A stretch of DNA of 64,000 nt from Ideonella paludis. GTDB lineage: Bacteria > Pseudomonadota > Gammaproteobacteria > Burkholderiales > Burkholderiaceae_C. Shown here in pieces: positions 18,300-26,957 of the stretch. Numbering within the stretch: position 1 is the first letter of the stretch; each line of letters begins with the position of its first letter. Under the pieces are notes generated by a model. That model had not been told where the DNA came from and made no database searches. It saw nothing but the letters and a program-made list of their open reading frames with translations. Made by a program: the position numbers and the translations under genes. The DNA lies in assembly GCF_018069865.1 (NCBI RefSeq), contig NZ_JAGQDG010000009.1, positions 1 to 64,000 of the forward strand. Reading direction: 5' to 3'.

Positions 18300-18349
18300 G
18301 TCATGGCGGCGATAATTCGCGGTTTCCTGCCTGATGTGAAAGCTGCCCC

Positions 18350-19483
18350 ATGACCGCCCCCGACGATTGGCAACACGACCGCGAAGTCGGCGTCGCAGCC
18401 AACCCCGCCAGCCCCTCCACCCTGGACACCACCCGCGTGGACGATGTGCGCATTGGCGCGGTGAGGCCTTTGATCTCCCCCGCGCTGCTGCTGGACGACC
18501 TGCCCCTCACGCCCGCAGCACAGGCGGTGGTGGAGCAGTCGCGCAGCGACATTGCCCGCATCTTGGCCGGCCAAGACGACCGCCTGATCGTGGTGGTGGG
18601 CCCCTGCTCCATCCACGACCACGAGCAAGCCCTGGCCTATGCCCGCCTGCTCAAAGCCCGGGCCGAAGCCCTGCAGCAAGACCTGCTGGTGGTGATGCGG
18701 GTCTACTTTGAAAAGCCGCGCACCACCGTGGGCTGGAAGGGTTTCATCAACGACCCGCGTCTGGACGGCAGTTTCCGCATCAATGAAGGCCTGCGTCGCG
18801 CGCGGCAGTTGCTGCTGGAGATTGTGGAGATGGGCCTGCCCGCAGGCACCGAGTTTTTGGACTTGCTCTCGCCGCAGTACATCGCCGATGTGGTGTCGTG
18901 GGGCGCCATTGGCGCCCGCACCACCGAGAGCCAAAGCCACCGCCAACTGGCCTCGGGCCTCTCTTGCCCGGTGGGCTTCAAGAATGGCACCGATGGCGGC
19001 GTGAAGGTGGCGGCCGATGCCGTGGTGGCCGCAGCGGCCTCACATGCCTTCATGGGTATGACCAAGATGGGCCAGGCGGCGATTTTTGAAACACGAGGCA
19101 ATGCGGATTGCCACGTGATCTTGCGCGGCGGCAAGGCGCCCAACTACGGCGCCGAGCATGTGCAGGCCGCCTGCCAAGCCTTGGCCGCCGCCAAGCTGCG
19201 CGAGCAGGTGATGATCGACTTCTCCCATGCCAATTCGTCCAAGCAGCACCAAAAGCAAGTCGAGGTCGGCGAGGACGTGGCTCGGCAAATGGAAGCGGGC
19301 GAGCGCCGCATCACCGGCGTGATGATTGAAAGCCACCTGGAAGCGGGCCGCCAAGACCTGCAAGAAGGTGTGGCTCCCCGCTGGGGCGTGTCCGTGACGG
19401 ACGCCTGCATTGGCTGGGCCGACACCGCCAGCCTGCTGGACCGCTTGGCACAGGCCGTGCGGGCCCGCCGCAGCGCTGCATAA
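18350..19483 (+). CDS. 3-deoxy-7-phosphoheptulonate (DAHP) synthase, AroFGH class
   Basis: 377 residues. It condenses phosphoenolpyruvate and erythrose 4-phosphate, the first step of the shikimate pathway to aromatic amino acids. Family motifs are VVGPCSIHD, the metal/PEP region MRVYFEKPRTTVGWKG, GAIGARTTESQSHR and DFSHANSSKQ. Length and sequence fit the type I-alpha feedback-regulated enzymes. Which amino acid inhibits it cannot be told here. It stands alone between two terminators. Confidence 0.94.
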   Translation: MTAPDDWQHDREVGVAANPASPSTLDTTRVDDVRIGAVRPLISPALLLDDLPLTPAAQAVVEQSRSDIARILAGQDDRLIVVVGPCSIHDHEQALAYARLLKARAEALQQDLLVVMRVYFEKPRTTVGWKGFINDPRLDGSFRINEGLRRARQLLLEIVEMGLPAGTEFLDLLSPQYIADVVSWGAIGARTTESQSHRQLASGLSCPVGFKNGTDGGVKVAADAVVAAAASHAFMGMTKMGQAAIFETRGNADCHVILRGGKAPNYGAEHVQAACQALAAAKLREQVMIDFSHANSSKQHQKQVEVGEDVARQMEAGERRITGVMIESHLEAGRQDLQEGVAPRWGVSVTDACIGWADTASLLDRLAQAVRARRSAA

Positions 19484-19503
19484 GGCACGCACCCCAAAGC
19501 AAG

Positions 19504-19527
19504 AAGCCGCCCTCGGGCGGCTTTTTT
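19504..19527. terminator. Intrinsic terminator between convergent genes
   Basis: AAGCCGCC, loop CTC, then GGGCGGCTT with six T residues. It lies 20 bases after the DAHP synthase stop and just beyond the end of the opposing GGDEF-EAL gene. It is strong for the plus strand and could work weakly in reverse. Confidence 0.88.
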
Positions 19528-19543
19528 GTTCCTGCGGCAGAGA

Positions 19544-21679
19544 TCACTGCAGCATCTGGTGCCCGCTCACATAGAGCGAGGGGCGGAAGTCCTGCTGCTC
19601 GTTCTTGTCATCCACCATGGCCCAGAGCGTGAGCTTGGCCGCCGACATGGGCTTGGCAAAGAAATAGCCTTGCAGCTCGTCGCAGTTCAGGCTCAGCAAG
19701 ATGTCGCGTTGGCGCGCAGTCTCGACGCCTTCAGCCACCACGCGCAAGCCCAGCGCATGCGCCAGCTTGATCACGGCATCCACCACCGCCAAGGCGTCAG
19801 TGGAGGTGTCCAGGTCCATCACAAAGGAGCGGTCGATCTTCAACTGCCGGGCCGGCAGCTTGCGCAAATAAGCCAAGCTGGAGTAGCCGGTGCCAAAGTC
19901 GTCAATCGACACCGTGGAGCCCAAGTGCGCCAACTGCGCAAAGGCCTTCATGGTGGCTTGGGTGTCCTCCATGGCCACGCTTTCGGTGATCTCGAAGGTC
20001 AGCAGCGAGGCGTCGATGCGATGGCTCTCCACCGAGCGGCGAATGCGCTGCACCAAGTCCTCTTGGCGCAATTGGTGAACAGACAGGTTGACAGCCACCC
20101 GCATCCGCAAGCCTTGGTCCAGCCATTCGCGCAATTGGCGGCAAGACTCTTCCAAGACCCAGTTGCCCAAGGCACCGATCAAGCCAAAGCGCTCAGCCAC
20201 TGGGATGAAGATGCCCGGCATCACCAAGCCACGCTTGGGATGGTGCCAGCGGATCAGGGCCTCAGCGCCGGTGATCTGGCCGGACTTGCCGTCAATCTTG
20301 GGCTGGTAATAGAGCTCGAGCTCGCTGCGCTCGATGGCGCTGCGCAAGTCATGCTGGATCTCCAACTGATTGCGCGCGTCCTGCTCCATGCTGGACTCAA
20401 AGAACGCATAGGTTGAGCCGCCAGCCCGCTTGGCCGCGTACATGGCCGCGTCAGAGTTGGCCAGCAGCTTTTTCGCAGGGCCGCCCTCGGGGTACATCAC
20501 GATGCCGACCGAGCAGGAGAGATTCACCTCCACACCGTTGGGCAGGGTATAGGGCTGGCTCACGGCGTCCAGCACACGCTGGGCGACCTGGGCCGCGCCG
20601 GTGTCGCCCCCAGGGCGCTCGGCCAGCAGCAAGAATTCATCGCCGCCGACGCGAGCCACCACATCCGACTGGCGCGCCAGTTGCTGCAGGCGGCGGCCCA
20701 CATCGCGCAACACCGCGTCGCCTGCCACATGGCCGAAGGAGTCGTTGACCGGCTTGAAGCCGTCCAGGTCGATGAACAGCACAGCCAAGGAGCTGGGGTC
20801 GGTGCCGACACGCTCCAAGGCTTCGTTGAGCTTTTCTTCAAACAGCGTGCGGTTGGGCAGGCGTGTCAGGGGGTCGGCCAGGGCCAAGTCGCGCAGACGG
20901 CGGTTGGCCTCACTCAAGGAGGACGCCAGCAACAAGTTGCGGCCATGCGCACGCGAGTCCACTAGCACCCCAAACAAGCCCAGCAACACCGCCAGGGTGC
21001 CGCCCGACGAGACGAGCTGGATCACATTGCGGTCCAGCGCCGTGCCTTCGGTCAGCACGGCCGCGGCTTGAAAGCCCATGCGCGAGATGGCGATGTCCTG
21101 CGCCATGCCGGCCAGCAGGCCAAAGATGCACGCCCCCACCCATTGACGAGAGCTGAACTTGCCCAGGTCGGCCCAGCGGGTGCCGAAGGCCAACCACAAA
21201 GCCGCCATACCGCTCGCAAAGACCAAGCCCATGGGCGCCAATGGAATGCGCTGCGTCACCACGCTCAAGGAGCTGACGCCCACAAAGCTGCGCTGGGCCA
21301 GCGCCATCACGCCCCACCACAAGATGGCCCACAGCACCGCTTGCACCACGACCATGGCCTCTTCGCGCAGCTTGAGCTTGGTGGACGACAACACCACGGC
21401 AGAGCCTAACACCGCGACCAGCCAGGTCACGCCCAGGCCATTGGGCCGATAGGCCAGCTCCCAAGGCAGCTCAACGGCACTCAGGGCAAAGTACTGCGCC
21501 GCCCACAGGCCGCTGCCGCAGGTCACCGCCCCCGCCACCCACCAGACACTGGCGGTGATGAGGTCCGAGGAGTTCATGCGGCGCAGGCTGTGCATCAGGA
21601 GCCCCACGCTCAGCGTGGACACCAAGGCAGACAGCAGCGTCGGTAACCAAAGTAGGGTGGGAGTCAGGGCAGCATCCAT
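19544..21679 (-). CDS. Membrane GGDEF-EAL cyclic-di-GMP enzyme
   Basis: 711 residues. The first about 240 form seven or so membrane helices in an MHYT-like layout, but the usual Met-His-Tyr-Thr residues are replaced (for example AAQYFAL and AISRMGF). The GGDEF motif is intact (residues 345-349) and preceded at the right spacing by an RxxD inhibitory site (RQSD, 336-339). The EAL domain is intact too: EALIRW, EITES, DDFGTGYSSL, KIDRSF and AEGVET are all present. The protein should therefore be able to make and break c-di-GMP. Net activity cannot be predicted. It sets motility/biofilm state and responds to an unknown membrane signal. Confidence 0.93.
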   Translation of the reverse strand: MDAALTPTLLWLPTLLSALVSTLSVGLLMHSLRRMNSSDLITASVWWVAGAVTCGSGLWAAQYFALSAVELPWELAYRPNGLGVTWLVAVLGSAVVLSSTKLKLREEAMVVVQAVLWAILWWGVMALAQRSFVGVSSLSVVTQRIPLAPMGLVFASGMAALWLAFGTRWADLGKFSSRQWVGACIFGLLAGMAQDIAISRMGFQAAAVLTEGTALDRNVIQLVSSGGTLAVLLGLFGVLVDSRAHGRNLLLASSLSEANRRLRDLALADPLTRLPNRTLFEEKLNEALERVGTDPSSLAVLFIDLDGFKPVNDSFGHVAGDAVLRDVGRRLQQLARQSDVVARVGGDEFLLLAERPGGDTGAAQVAQRVLDAVSQPYTLPNGVEVNLSCSVGIVMYPEGGPAKKLLANSDAAMYAAKRAGGSTYAFFESSMEQDARNQLEIQHDLRSAIERSELELYYQPKIDGKSGQITGAEALIRWHHPKRGLVMPGIFIPVAERFGLIGALGNWVLEESCRQLREWLDQGLRMRVAVNLSVHQLRQEDLVQRIRRSVESHRIDASLLTFEITESVAMEDTQATMKAFAQLAHLGSTVSIDDFGTGYSSLAYLRKLPARQLKIDRSFVMDLDTSTDALAVVDAVIKLAHALGLRVVAEGVETARQRDILLSLNCDELQGYFFAKPMSAAKLTLWAMVDDKNEQQDFRPSLYVSGHQMLQ

Positions 21680-21798
21680 GAGTTCAGCGGGTTATCCGCC
21701 AGCCTTTGCATTCTCTCAAGGTGTTATCGGCCAGAAACGTGAACCTTGACCGCCTTCCCACCCCAATTCGAGCTTTGATGCCACTTTTGACCCCGCTT

Positions 21799-24102
21799 TC
21801 AGCGAAAGCCCATGCTGCGACGTTGCCGCACCTCCGGCTTGACGCGATGCTCGGCCTCCAGTTGCAGCAAGAACTCGTCGCCCGTCAGTGCCTCGCCCAA
21901 AATCTCGACCTGCCGCCGCACCGCCGCAAAATCGCCCGGCACCAGTTGATCCAGGCCATTCAGACGCTGGGTTTGCTCGGCACTGGGCTCGATGTCGGAA
22001 CTGCCCAAAGCCTCTTGCGCAAACATGCGCAAGCGCTGAGCCGGCGTCAAGGCCTTGAAGTGGATCTTGAAGGTGAAGCGCCGCAGCGCGGCCTCATCCA
22101 GGTCTTCAAACAAGTTGGTGGTGCAGATGAAGATGCCCGCAAAGCGCTCCATGCCTTGCAGCATCTCGTTGACCTCGCTGATCTCATACGAGCGCTCCGC
22201 ACGGCGGCGGCTGCGCAAAAAGCTATCGGCCTCGTCGAGCAGCAACACCGCTTCTTCTTGCTCAGCGGCCTCGAACATGCGGGCCATGTTTTGCTCGGTC
22301 TCGCCCACAAACTTGCTCATGATGTCGCTGGCTTGGCGCACCATCAAGGGGCGGCCCAAGGCCTGGGCCATGTGCTCGGCCAGCGCCGTCTTGCCACTGC
22401 CGGGCAGGCCGTAAAAGCACAGCGCCCCGTGACTGCGGGCTTTGAGGGCCTCCACCATGCGCTCCACCGGGAAGCGGCTTTCGATGTTCAACAGATCGAG
22501 TGCATAGTGGGTGACCGAGGGGCGGGCACTGCGCTCGCGCCGGGCCGCACTGCCCAAGGCTTTGTCGGCGTGGCTGAGCTGCCGCTCGATCAAACCCTGC
22601 GCTTGGGCGGGCTCACCGGCGAGCTGAGCAAAGCGCACGGCGGTGCGGATCTGCGCCGGGGTCAGCCCGGGCCGCTCAGCCAACTTGGCGGCAAACTCAG
22701 GGGCCACCTCCACCTCAGCCAAGGCACGGCGGATCATGGCCTCGCGGGCGCCGGGCGGCGGTGAGCGCAGTTCGAGGTGGTATTGAAAACGGCGCCGGAA
22801 GGCTGGGTCGATCTGCTCGATGCGGTTGGTGATCCAGATCACCGGCACCGGGTTGGTCTCCAGAATTTGGTTCACCCAGGCCTTGCCACTGACGCTGGCT
22901 CCCGTTTGCCCATCTGACGACTCTAAGCGCGCCATCAGCTGCGCGGTGTCCGAGGGCAACGAGGGGAACACATCCTCCACCTCGTCAAACAGCAGCGCCA
23001 CCTGCGGGCTGCTCTTCAAGAACACTTGGCTGAGCTGCAGAGAGCGGTAACGGTCCCGCCCGGTGAGTGAGTTGCCGTCTCGGTCGGCATACTCCACCTC
23101 GTACAGCTCCAGCCCCGCATGCGCGGCGCATACCTTGGCCAGCTCCGTCTTGCCGGTGCCCGGCGGGCCATAGAGCAGCACATTGACGCCCGGCGCTTTG
23201 CGCGCCACGGCTTCAGTGAGCAGGCGGCTGAGCACGCGCACTTCTTCGTCCACGAATTGAAAGTCCGCCACGCCCAGGCTGGTCGGTGTGGCCGGGCGGG
23301 TGAACACCGCCATCAAATCGCTCGGGTCACGGTACTCCCGCATCAGCACCGGCGGCAATTGCTCGCTGACCTTCATCAGGTCGGAGAGGTCGGTGATGTT
23401 GTGCTCGGACAGCAGGTTTTCCACCATGCCCGTGCGCTCTAAGCGCGAGCCGGCGCGCAGGGCCTCGGCCACCTCAGCTTCATCGACCTGCGCCACTTGG
23501 GCGATGGCGGCATAGGCCTCGCGGGCGTTGGAGACCTTGAACTCCACCAAGAGCATGCGCAGGTCACGCTGGTAGCGGGTCAGCGTGCCATAGAGCAGCA
23601 AGGCCCGCTCGGCGGGGTTGAGCTGCAACAAGCCGCCCAGGGCCGCGATGTTTTTTTCGACCAGGGTGGTGTTCTTTTTCAAGTCTCGGGCCAGCCAATC
23701 CGCAGTGGCAGCCAAGGCCGTCAGCACATCTTTGGGCGCATCTTTGATGACCTCGTCGATGTAGAAGTACAGCGAGCCCTCCTCATAGGGGCCGCTCCAG
23801 GCGCCGTGCCGCTCGATAAATGCCTCATCGCTCAGGCCTTCATGCCCGGCCCAGTGCGCGTTGCCCTCGCAGCGCCGCTGCAAAAAGCCGCGCACGCGTT
23901 GCAACACATCCACGGGCCACACCATGTGGCGGGCCGTCAAGCTGAGCAGGGCGTTCCAGTCGCGCCGCAAATTAAAGCGCCCTGGGGACGAGAGGGTGAG
24001 CGTCAGCACAAAGTGCGAGCACAGGCGGTCCATCAGCGGCGCCTGGGCCAAGCCCGGAGACAACACAAGATCGGAATGCGTCTGGCGATGTCTTTGTTTC
24101 AC
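21799..24102 (-). CDS. Twin-AAA+ ATPase of unknown role
   Basis: About 767 residues from a GTG preceded by GGGGGAG; ATGs at 24033 and 24153 are alternatives. The first about 290 residues are helical and unrecognised. Two AAA+ modules follow: Walker A GPPGTGKT (312-319) with Walker B LLFDEVED (from 370), and Walker A GLPGSGKT (565-572) with Walker B LLLDEAD (from 620). Arginine-finger-like RRRF and RRFTFK lie after each. The sequence resembles Cdc48/FtsH-like remodelers more than Clp proteins, but no protease or partner domain is attached and no partner gene is nearby. Substrate is unknown. Confidence 0.85.
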   Translation of the reverse strand: MKQRHRQTHSDLVLSPGLAQAPLMDRLCSHFVLTLTLSSPGRFNLRRDWNALLSLTARHMVWPVDVLQRVRGFLQRRCEGNAHWAGHEGLSDEAFIERHGAWSGPYEEGSLYFYIDEVIKDAPKDVLTALAATADWLARDLKKNTTLVEKNIAALGGLLQLNPAERALLLYGTLTRYQRDLRMLLVEFKVSNAREAYAAIAQVAQVDEAEVAEALRAGSRLERTGMVENLLSEHNITDLSDLMKVSEQLPPVLMREYRDPSDLMAVFTRPATPTSLGVADFQFVDEEVRVLSRLLTEAVARKAPGVNVLLYGPPGTGKTELAKVCAAHAGLELYEVEYADRDGNSLTGRDRYRSLQLSQVFLKSSPQVALLFDEVEDVFPSLPSDTAQLMARLESSDGQTGASVSGKAWVNQILETNPVPVIWITNRIEQIDPAFRRRFQYHLELRSPPPGAREAMIRRALAEVEVAPEFAAKLAERPGLTPAQIRTAVRFAQLAGEPAQAQGLIERQLSHADKALGSAARRERSARPSVTHYALDLLNIESRFPVERMVEALKARSHGALCFYGLPGSGKTALAEHMAQALGRPLMVRQASDIMSKFVGETEQNMARMFEAAEQEEAVLLLDEADSFLRSRRRAERSYEISEVNEMLQGMERFAGIFICTTNLFEDLDEAALRRFTFKIHFKALTPAQRLRMFAQEALGSSDIEPSAEQTQRLNGLDQLVPGDFAAVRRQVEILGEALTGDEFLLQLEAEHRVKPEVRQRRSMGFR

Positions 24103-24223
24103 TGGACTCCCCCTGCGGCCACCGAGAAAAGGCAGCCCCCGCGCCATCTTCACTCAGCACCGCCCCTTTGGGCAAGCCGTCCCATGTCTGGTGGCGTGAG
24201 AAGCGCAGCAAATTGCCATATTG

Positions 24224-24266
24224 TCACTATTACCTGCCACTTTGATTATTTTTCTGCCAATAGTGA
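24224..24266. promoter_or_regulatory. Inverted repeat upstream of ornithine cyclodeaminase gene
   Basis: TCACTATT (24224-24231) and AATAGTGA (24259-24266) form a perfect 8-bp dyad with 27 bases between them, in an AT-rich patch of an otherwise GC-rich gap. It lies about 70 bases before the ocd start. It is a candidate operator, perhaps for the Lrp/AsnC protein encoded at the other end of ocd. Confidence 0.5.
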
Positions 24267-24333
24267 TCGTATTGCTGACTTTTGCTTGGCACCCAGAGCC
24301 GAGACACTGGCGGGCATGACACGGAGACACACC

Positions 24334-25428
24334 ATGACCACCCTCACCACCCTGCCCCCTACGCTCTACCTCAGCGCCCCGGACATGGTGCGCCTGATCC
24401 AGCGCAAAGGCTTGGCCGCCTGTTTGCGTGGCGTGGCCGACCGCATTGCCCAGGACTTCAAGCGTTGGCCCGAGTTCGACAAGAGCCCACGCGTGGCCTG
24501 CCATTCCCCAGACGGCGTGATCGAGCTGATGCCGATTGCGGATGCCCAAGAATTCGCCTTCAAGTACGTCAACGGCCACCCGAAAAACACCGCCAACGGC
24601 CTGCCCACCGTGATGGCCTTTGGCGTGCTGGCCGATGTGGCCACCGGCGCGCCCCGCGTGCTGAGTGAGCTGACCTTGGTGACAGCGATCCGAACCGCTG
24701 CAACCTCTGCCCTGGCCGCCAAGACCTTAGCCCGCCCGGGCAGCCGCGTGATGGCCTTGATCGGCAACGGCGCCCAAAGTGAATTCCAGGCCTTGGCCTT
24801 CAAAGAACTGGTCGGCATCAAAGAACTGCGTTTGTTTGACACCGACGGCGAAGCCACCGCCAAGCTGGTGGCCAACCTGGTGGGCAGCGGCCTGAGCCTG
24901 ACTGTCTGCAGCAGCGTGGCCGAAGCCGTGCGCGGCGCCGACATCGTCACCACCGTGACGGCCGACAAAACCAACGCCACGATCTTGACGCCCGACATGT
25001 TGGAGCATGGCATGCACATCAATGGCGTGGGCGGCGACTGCCCCGGCAAGACCGAGCTGCACCCTGGCGTGCTGCGCGCCGCCCAGGTGTTTGTCGAGTT
25101 CGAGCCGCAAACCCGCATTGAAGGTGACCTCCAACAAATGCCGGCTGACTTCGCGGTTACTGAACTGTGGCGGGTCTTGGTGGGCGAGCATCCCGGCCGC
25201 CTGAAGCCAGAGGCCGTGACTGTTTTCGACTCGGTGGGCTTTGCGCTGGAAGACTACTCGGCCCTGTGCTTTATGCGCGACGCCGCGCTGGAGCTGGGCA
25301 TCGGCAGCACGGTGGACTTGATCGTTCAAACGCCCGACCCCAAGAACCTCTTCAGCGCCCTGCAGCAAGAGGCCGCCTCGCCCATCATCGCCACGCGCCC
25401 GCAAGCCTCGTCAGCGATAAGTGGCTAA
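24334..25428 (+). CDS. Ornithine cyclodeaminase
   Basis: 364 residues from an ATG with GGAG seven bases upstream. It belongs to the ornithine cyclodeaminase/mu-crystallin family, which converts L-ornithine to L-proline and ammonia using bound NAD. Seen motifs: FKYVNGHPKNT, the TAIRTAATSALA segment, the dinucleotide-binding LIGNGAQSEFQ, and NGVGGDCPGKTEL. It most resembles the proline-forming branch. A longer open frame upstream is antisense to the AAA+ gene and is rejected. The last 18 bases overlap the convergent Lrp/AsnC gene. Confidence 0.92.
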   Translation: MTTLTTLPPTLYLSAPDMVRLIQRKGLAACLRGVADRIAQDFKRWPEFDKSPRVACHSPDGVIELMPIADAQEFAFKYVNGHPKNTANGLPTVMAFGVLADVATGAPRVLSELTLVTAIRTAATSALAAKTLARPGSRVMALIGNGAQSEFQALAFKELVGIKELRLFDTDGEATAKLVANLVGSGLSLTVCSSVAEAVRGADIVTTVTADKTNATILTPDMLEHGMHINGVGGDCPGKTELHPGVLRAAQVFVEFEPQTRIEGDLQQMPADFAVTELWRVLVGEHPGRLKPEAVTVFDSVGFALEDYSALCFMRDAALELGIGSTVDLIVQTPDPKNLFSALQQEAASPIIATRPQASSAISG

Positions 25429-25830
25429 GTGAATGTTGGTCTCGGTGCTGCGGATCCCCTTGATCAGGCGAATCCGCTCCAGCACCTGAGACAACTCGGC
25501 CATGGTGTCGGCGCGGATCTCGGCCAGCAAGTCCCAGCGGCCATTGGTGTCGTGCAGCGCGGCCACACCAGGCTCGCCCAACAGGCTAGCAATCACCAGC
25601 CGGGTTTGGTTGCCCTCCACCACCACGCCCATCCAGGCGCGGATCTGGTTGGGCTGGGCGTCAGGCCGCAGCTTGACGGTGTAGCCCACAATCACCTGCT
25701 CATCTTCGAGTTTGCGCAGCCGGTTGGTCACCGTCCCGCGCGAGACCCCCAGCTTTTGCGCGAGCAAGGCCACCGTGAGCCGCGCGTCTTGGCGCAGCAG
25801 GCTGATCAATTGACGGTCAATATCGTCCAT
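25411..25830 (-). CDS. Lrp/AsnC-family transcriptional regulator
   Basis: 139 residues. The N-terminal winged helix (DDIDRQLISLLRQDARLTV, LAQKLGVSRGTVTNRL) precedes the ligand-binding RAM/ACT-like domain. Convergent with and overlapping the end of ornithine cyclodeaminase, it probably senses an amino acid, and ornithine or arginine would fit the context (inference). Confidence 0.92.
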   Translation of the reverse strand: MDDIDRQLISLLRQDARLTVALLAQKLGVSRGTVTNRLRKLEDEQVIVGYTVKLRPDAQPNQIRAWMGVVVEGNQTRLVIASLLGEPGVAALHDTNGRWDLLAEIRADTMAELSQVLERIRLIKGIRSTETNIHLATYR

Positions 25831-25850
25831 GCCTCAAGTATGCGTGCACT

Positions 25851-26924
25851 TCACTCACTGTCGGGCCATTCGGCCAACCAAAGCACCAAAGGCATGCCAC
25901 CCGGCTCCACGCCCCAAGACACGCCGGCCGGCCACTGCGCGGCGTCTTGGGTCAGCCACACCGTGACCCGCAGGTCATAAGGCCGCTGAGGGCTGCGCAC
26001 CAAGGGGGTCAGGCTCACGCGGTGGCCAGCCACCTCGCGCACTTCAGGCGCGTGCACTTCAAAGGTCCACTCGTCCACGTCGCCTCGGGGGCTGGCCACC
26101 GCAAAGCGCAGGGTTTGCCCAGTGCGGGGAGGCGAAGGCAAAGCCCGAGCCCAAGCCCAGAGTTGCACCAACCAACTGGCGCGGTCTTGGGCCTGAGGGC
26201 CTAGCGCTGCACTGCGCGGGCTGCCTGAGAAGCTGATCAGCCCCTTGTCCCGCTGAAAGTTCACCGCTCGCACGGCCCGCTGCTTGTGCTGCTCCACCAT
26301 GCGTTCAGGCGCCAAGCCTTGGCTGCTGAGCTGCCCGCGGCTGAGCCAGTCGATGGCGGGGGTGCCTGGAACGTCCACCTTCACGCTCAGCACAAAACGC
26401 TCGTCGTGGGTTTGCCAATCGATCTGCGCCTGGCCTTGGGCCGCGCCGCGCTGCGCAGCATAGCGCAAGGTCAAGCTGTGGGGCACCTCGGCCGCCGCTC
26501 GCGGGGCCGCTCGGCCGGGGCGGGGGCCGGCCGACGGGGCGGGCAAGGGCAAGTCCTCGGGGGCGGCACTCACCGGCTCTGGGCGCGCCACAGGCGCAGC
26601 CGCCAATGGCTGGGCAGTGCCCTGCACCTGGGCCAGCTGGGGCCTGGGTGCTTGAGGAACGGGCTTTGGCGCTGGCGTGCGTTGAGCAGGAAATGCAGAT
26701 GGCCTGGCCGGCGTCTGCGCCAAGCGCTCGGCTGGCAATGCCAGCACTTGCATGGGCTCTGGCGGCGGCTGCCGCGCCAGAGCTCCCCAGGGCAGCCGCA
26801 GCCCGTTCAAGACCGCGCCATGCAAAAGCACCACCCCCAGCACCACGGCGGCCAGCCGGCCACCCCGGGCCAAGCCCGGTGGGAGACTGCGGCTTGCGAT
26901 GACAGCACGCCAGGGCTCGACCAT
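25851..26924 (-). CDS. DUF3108-family protein with membrane anchor and Pro/Ala linker
   Basis: 357 residues. One hydrophobic helix (about 23-45) is followed by a long Pro/Ala/Gln linker (about 50-150). A C-terminal domain with LTLRYAAQRG, WLSRGQLSSQG and RDKGLISFSG fits the DUF3108 family, an exported beta-rich domain of unknown function common in Burkholderiales. The shape suggests an inner-membrane anchor with a periplasmic domain. Its start lies 33 bases from the start of the divergent FAH-family gene. Confidence 0.8.
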   Translation of the reverse strand: MVEPWRAVIASRSLPPGLARGGRLAAVVLGVVLLHGAVLNGLRLPWGALARQPPPEPMQVLALPAERLAQTPARPSAFPAQRTPAPKPVPQAPRPQLAQVQGTAQPLAAAPVARPEPVSAAPEDLPLPAPSAGPRPGRAAPRAAAEVPHSLTLRYAAQRGAAQGQAQIDWQTHDERFVLSVKVDVPGTPAIDWLSRGQLSSQGLAPERMVEQHKQRAVRAVNFQRDKGLISFSGSPRSAALGPQAQDRASWLVQLWAWARALPSPPRTGQTLRFAVASPRGDVDEWTFEVHAPEVREVAGHRVSLTPLVRSPQRPYDLRVTVWLTQDAAQWPAGVSWGVEPGGMPLVLWLAEWPDSE

Positions 26925-26957
26925 TGGACAATACTGCCACTAAATTGAAGGGTCCCC

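Noticed and set aside
23497-24333. N-terminal extension of ornithine cyclodeaminase to 23497
   Set aside because: It lies antisense to the AAA+ gene; the family N-terminus begins at the ATG at 24334, which has a good ribosome-binding site.
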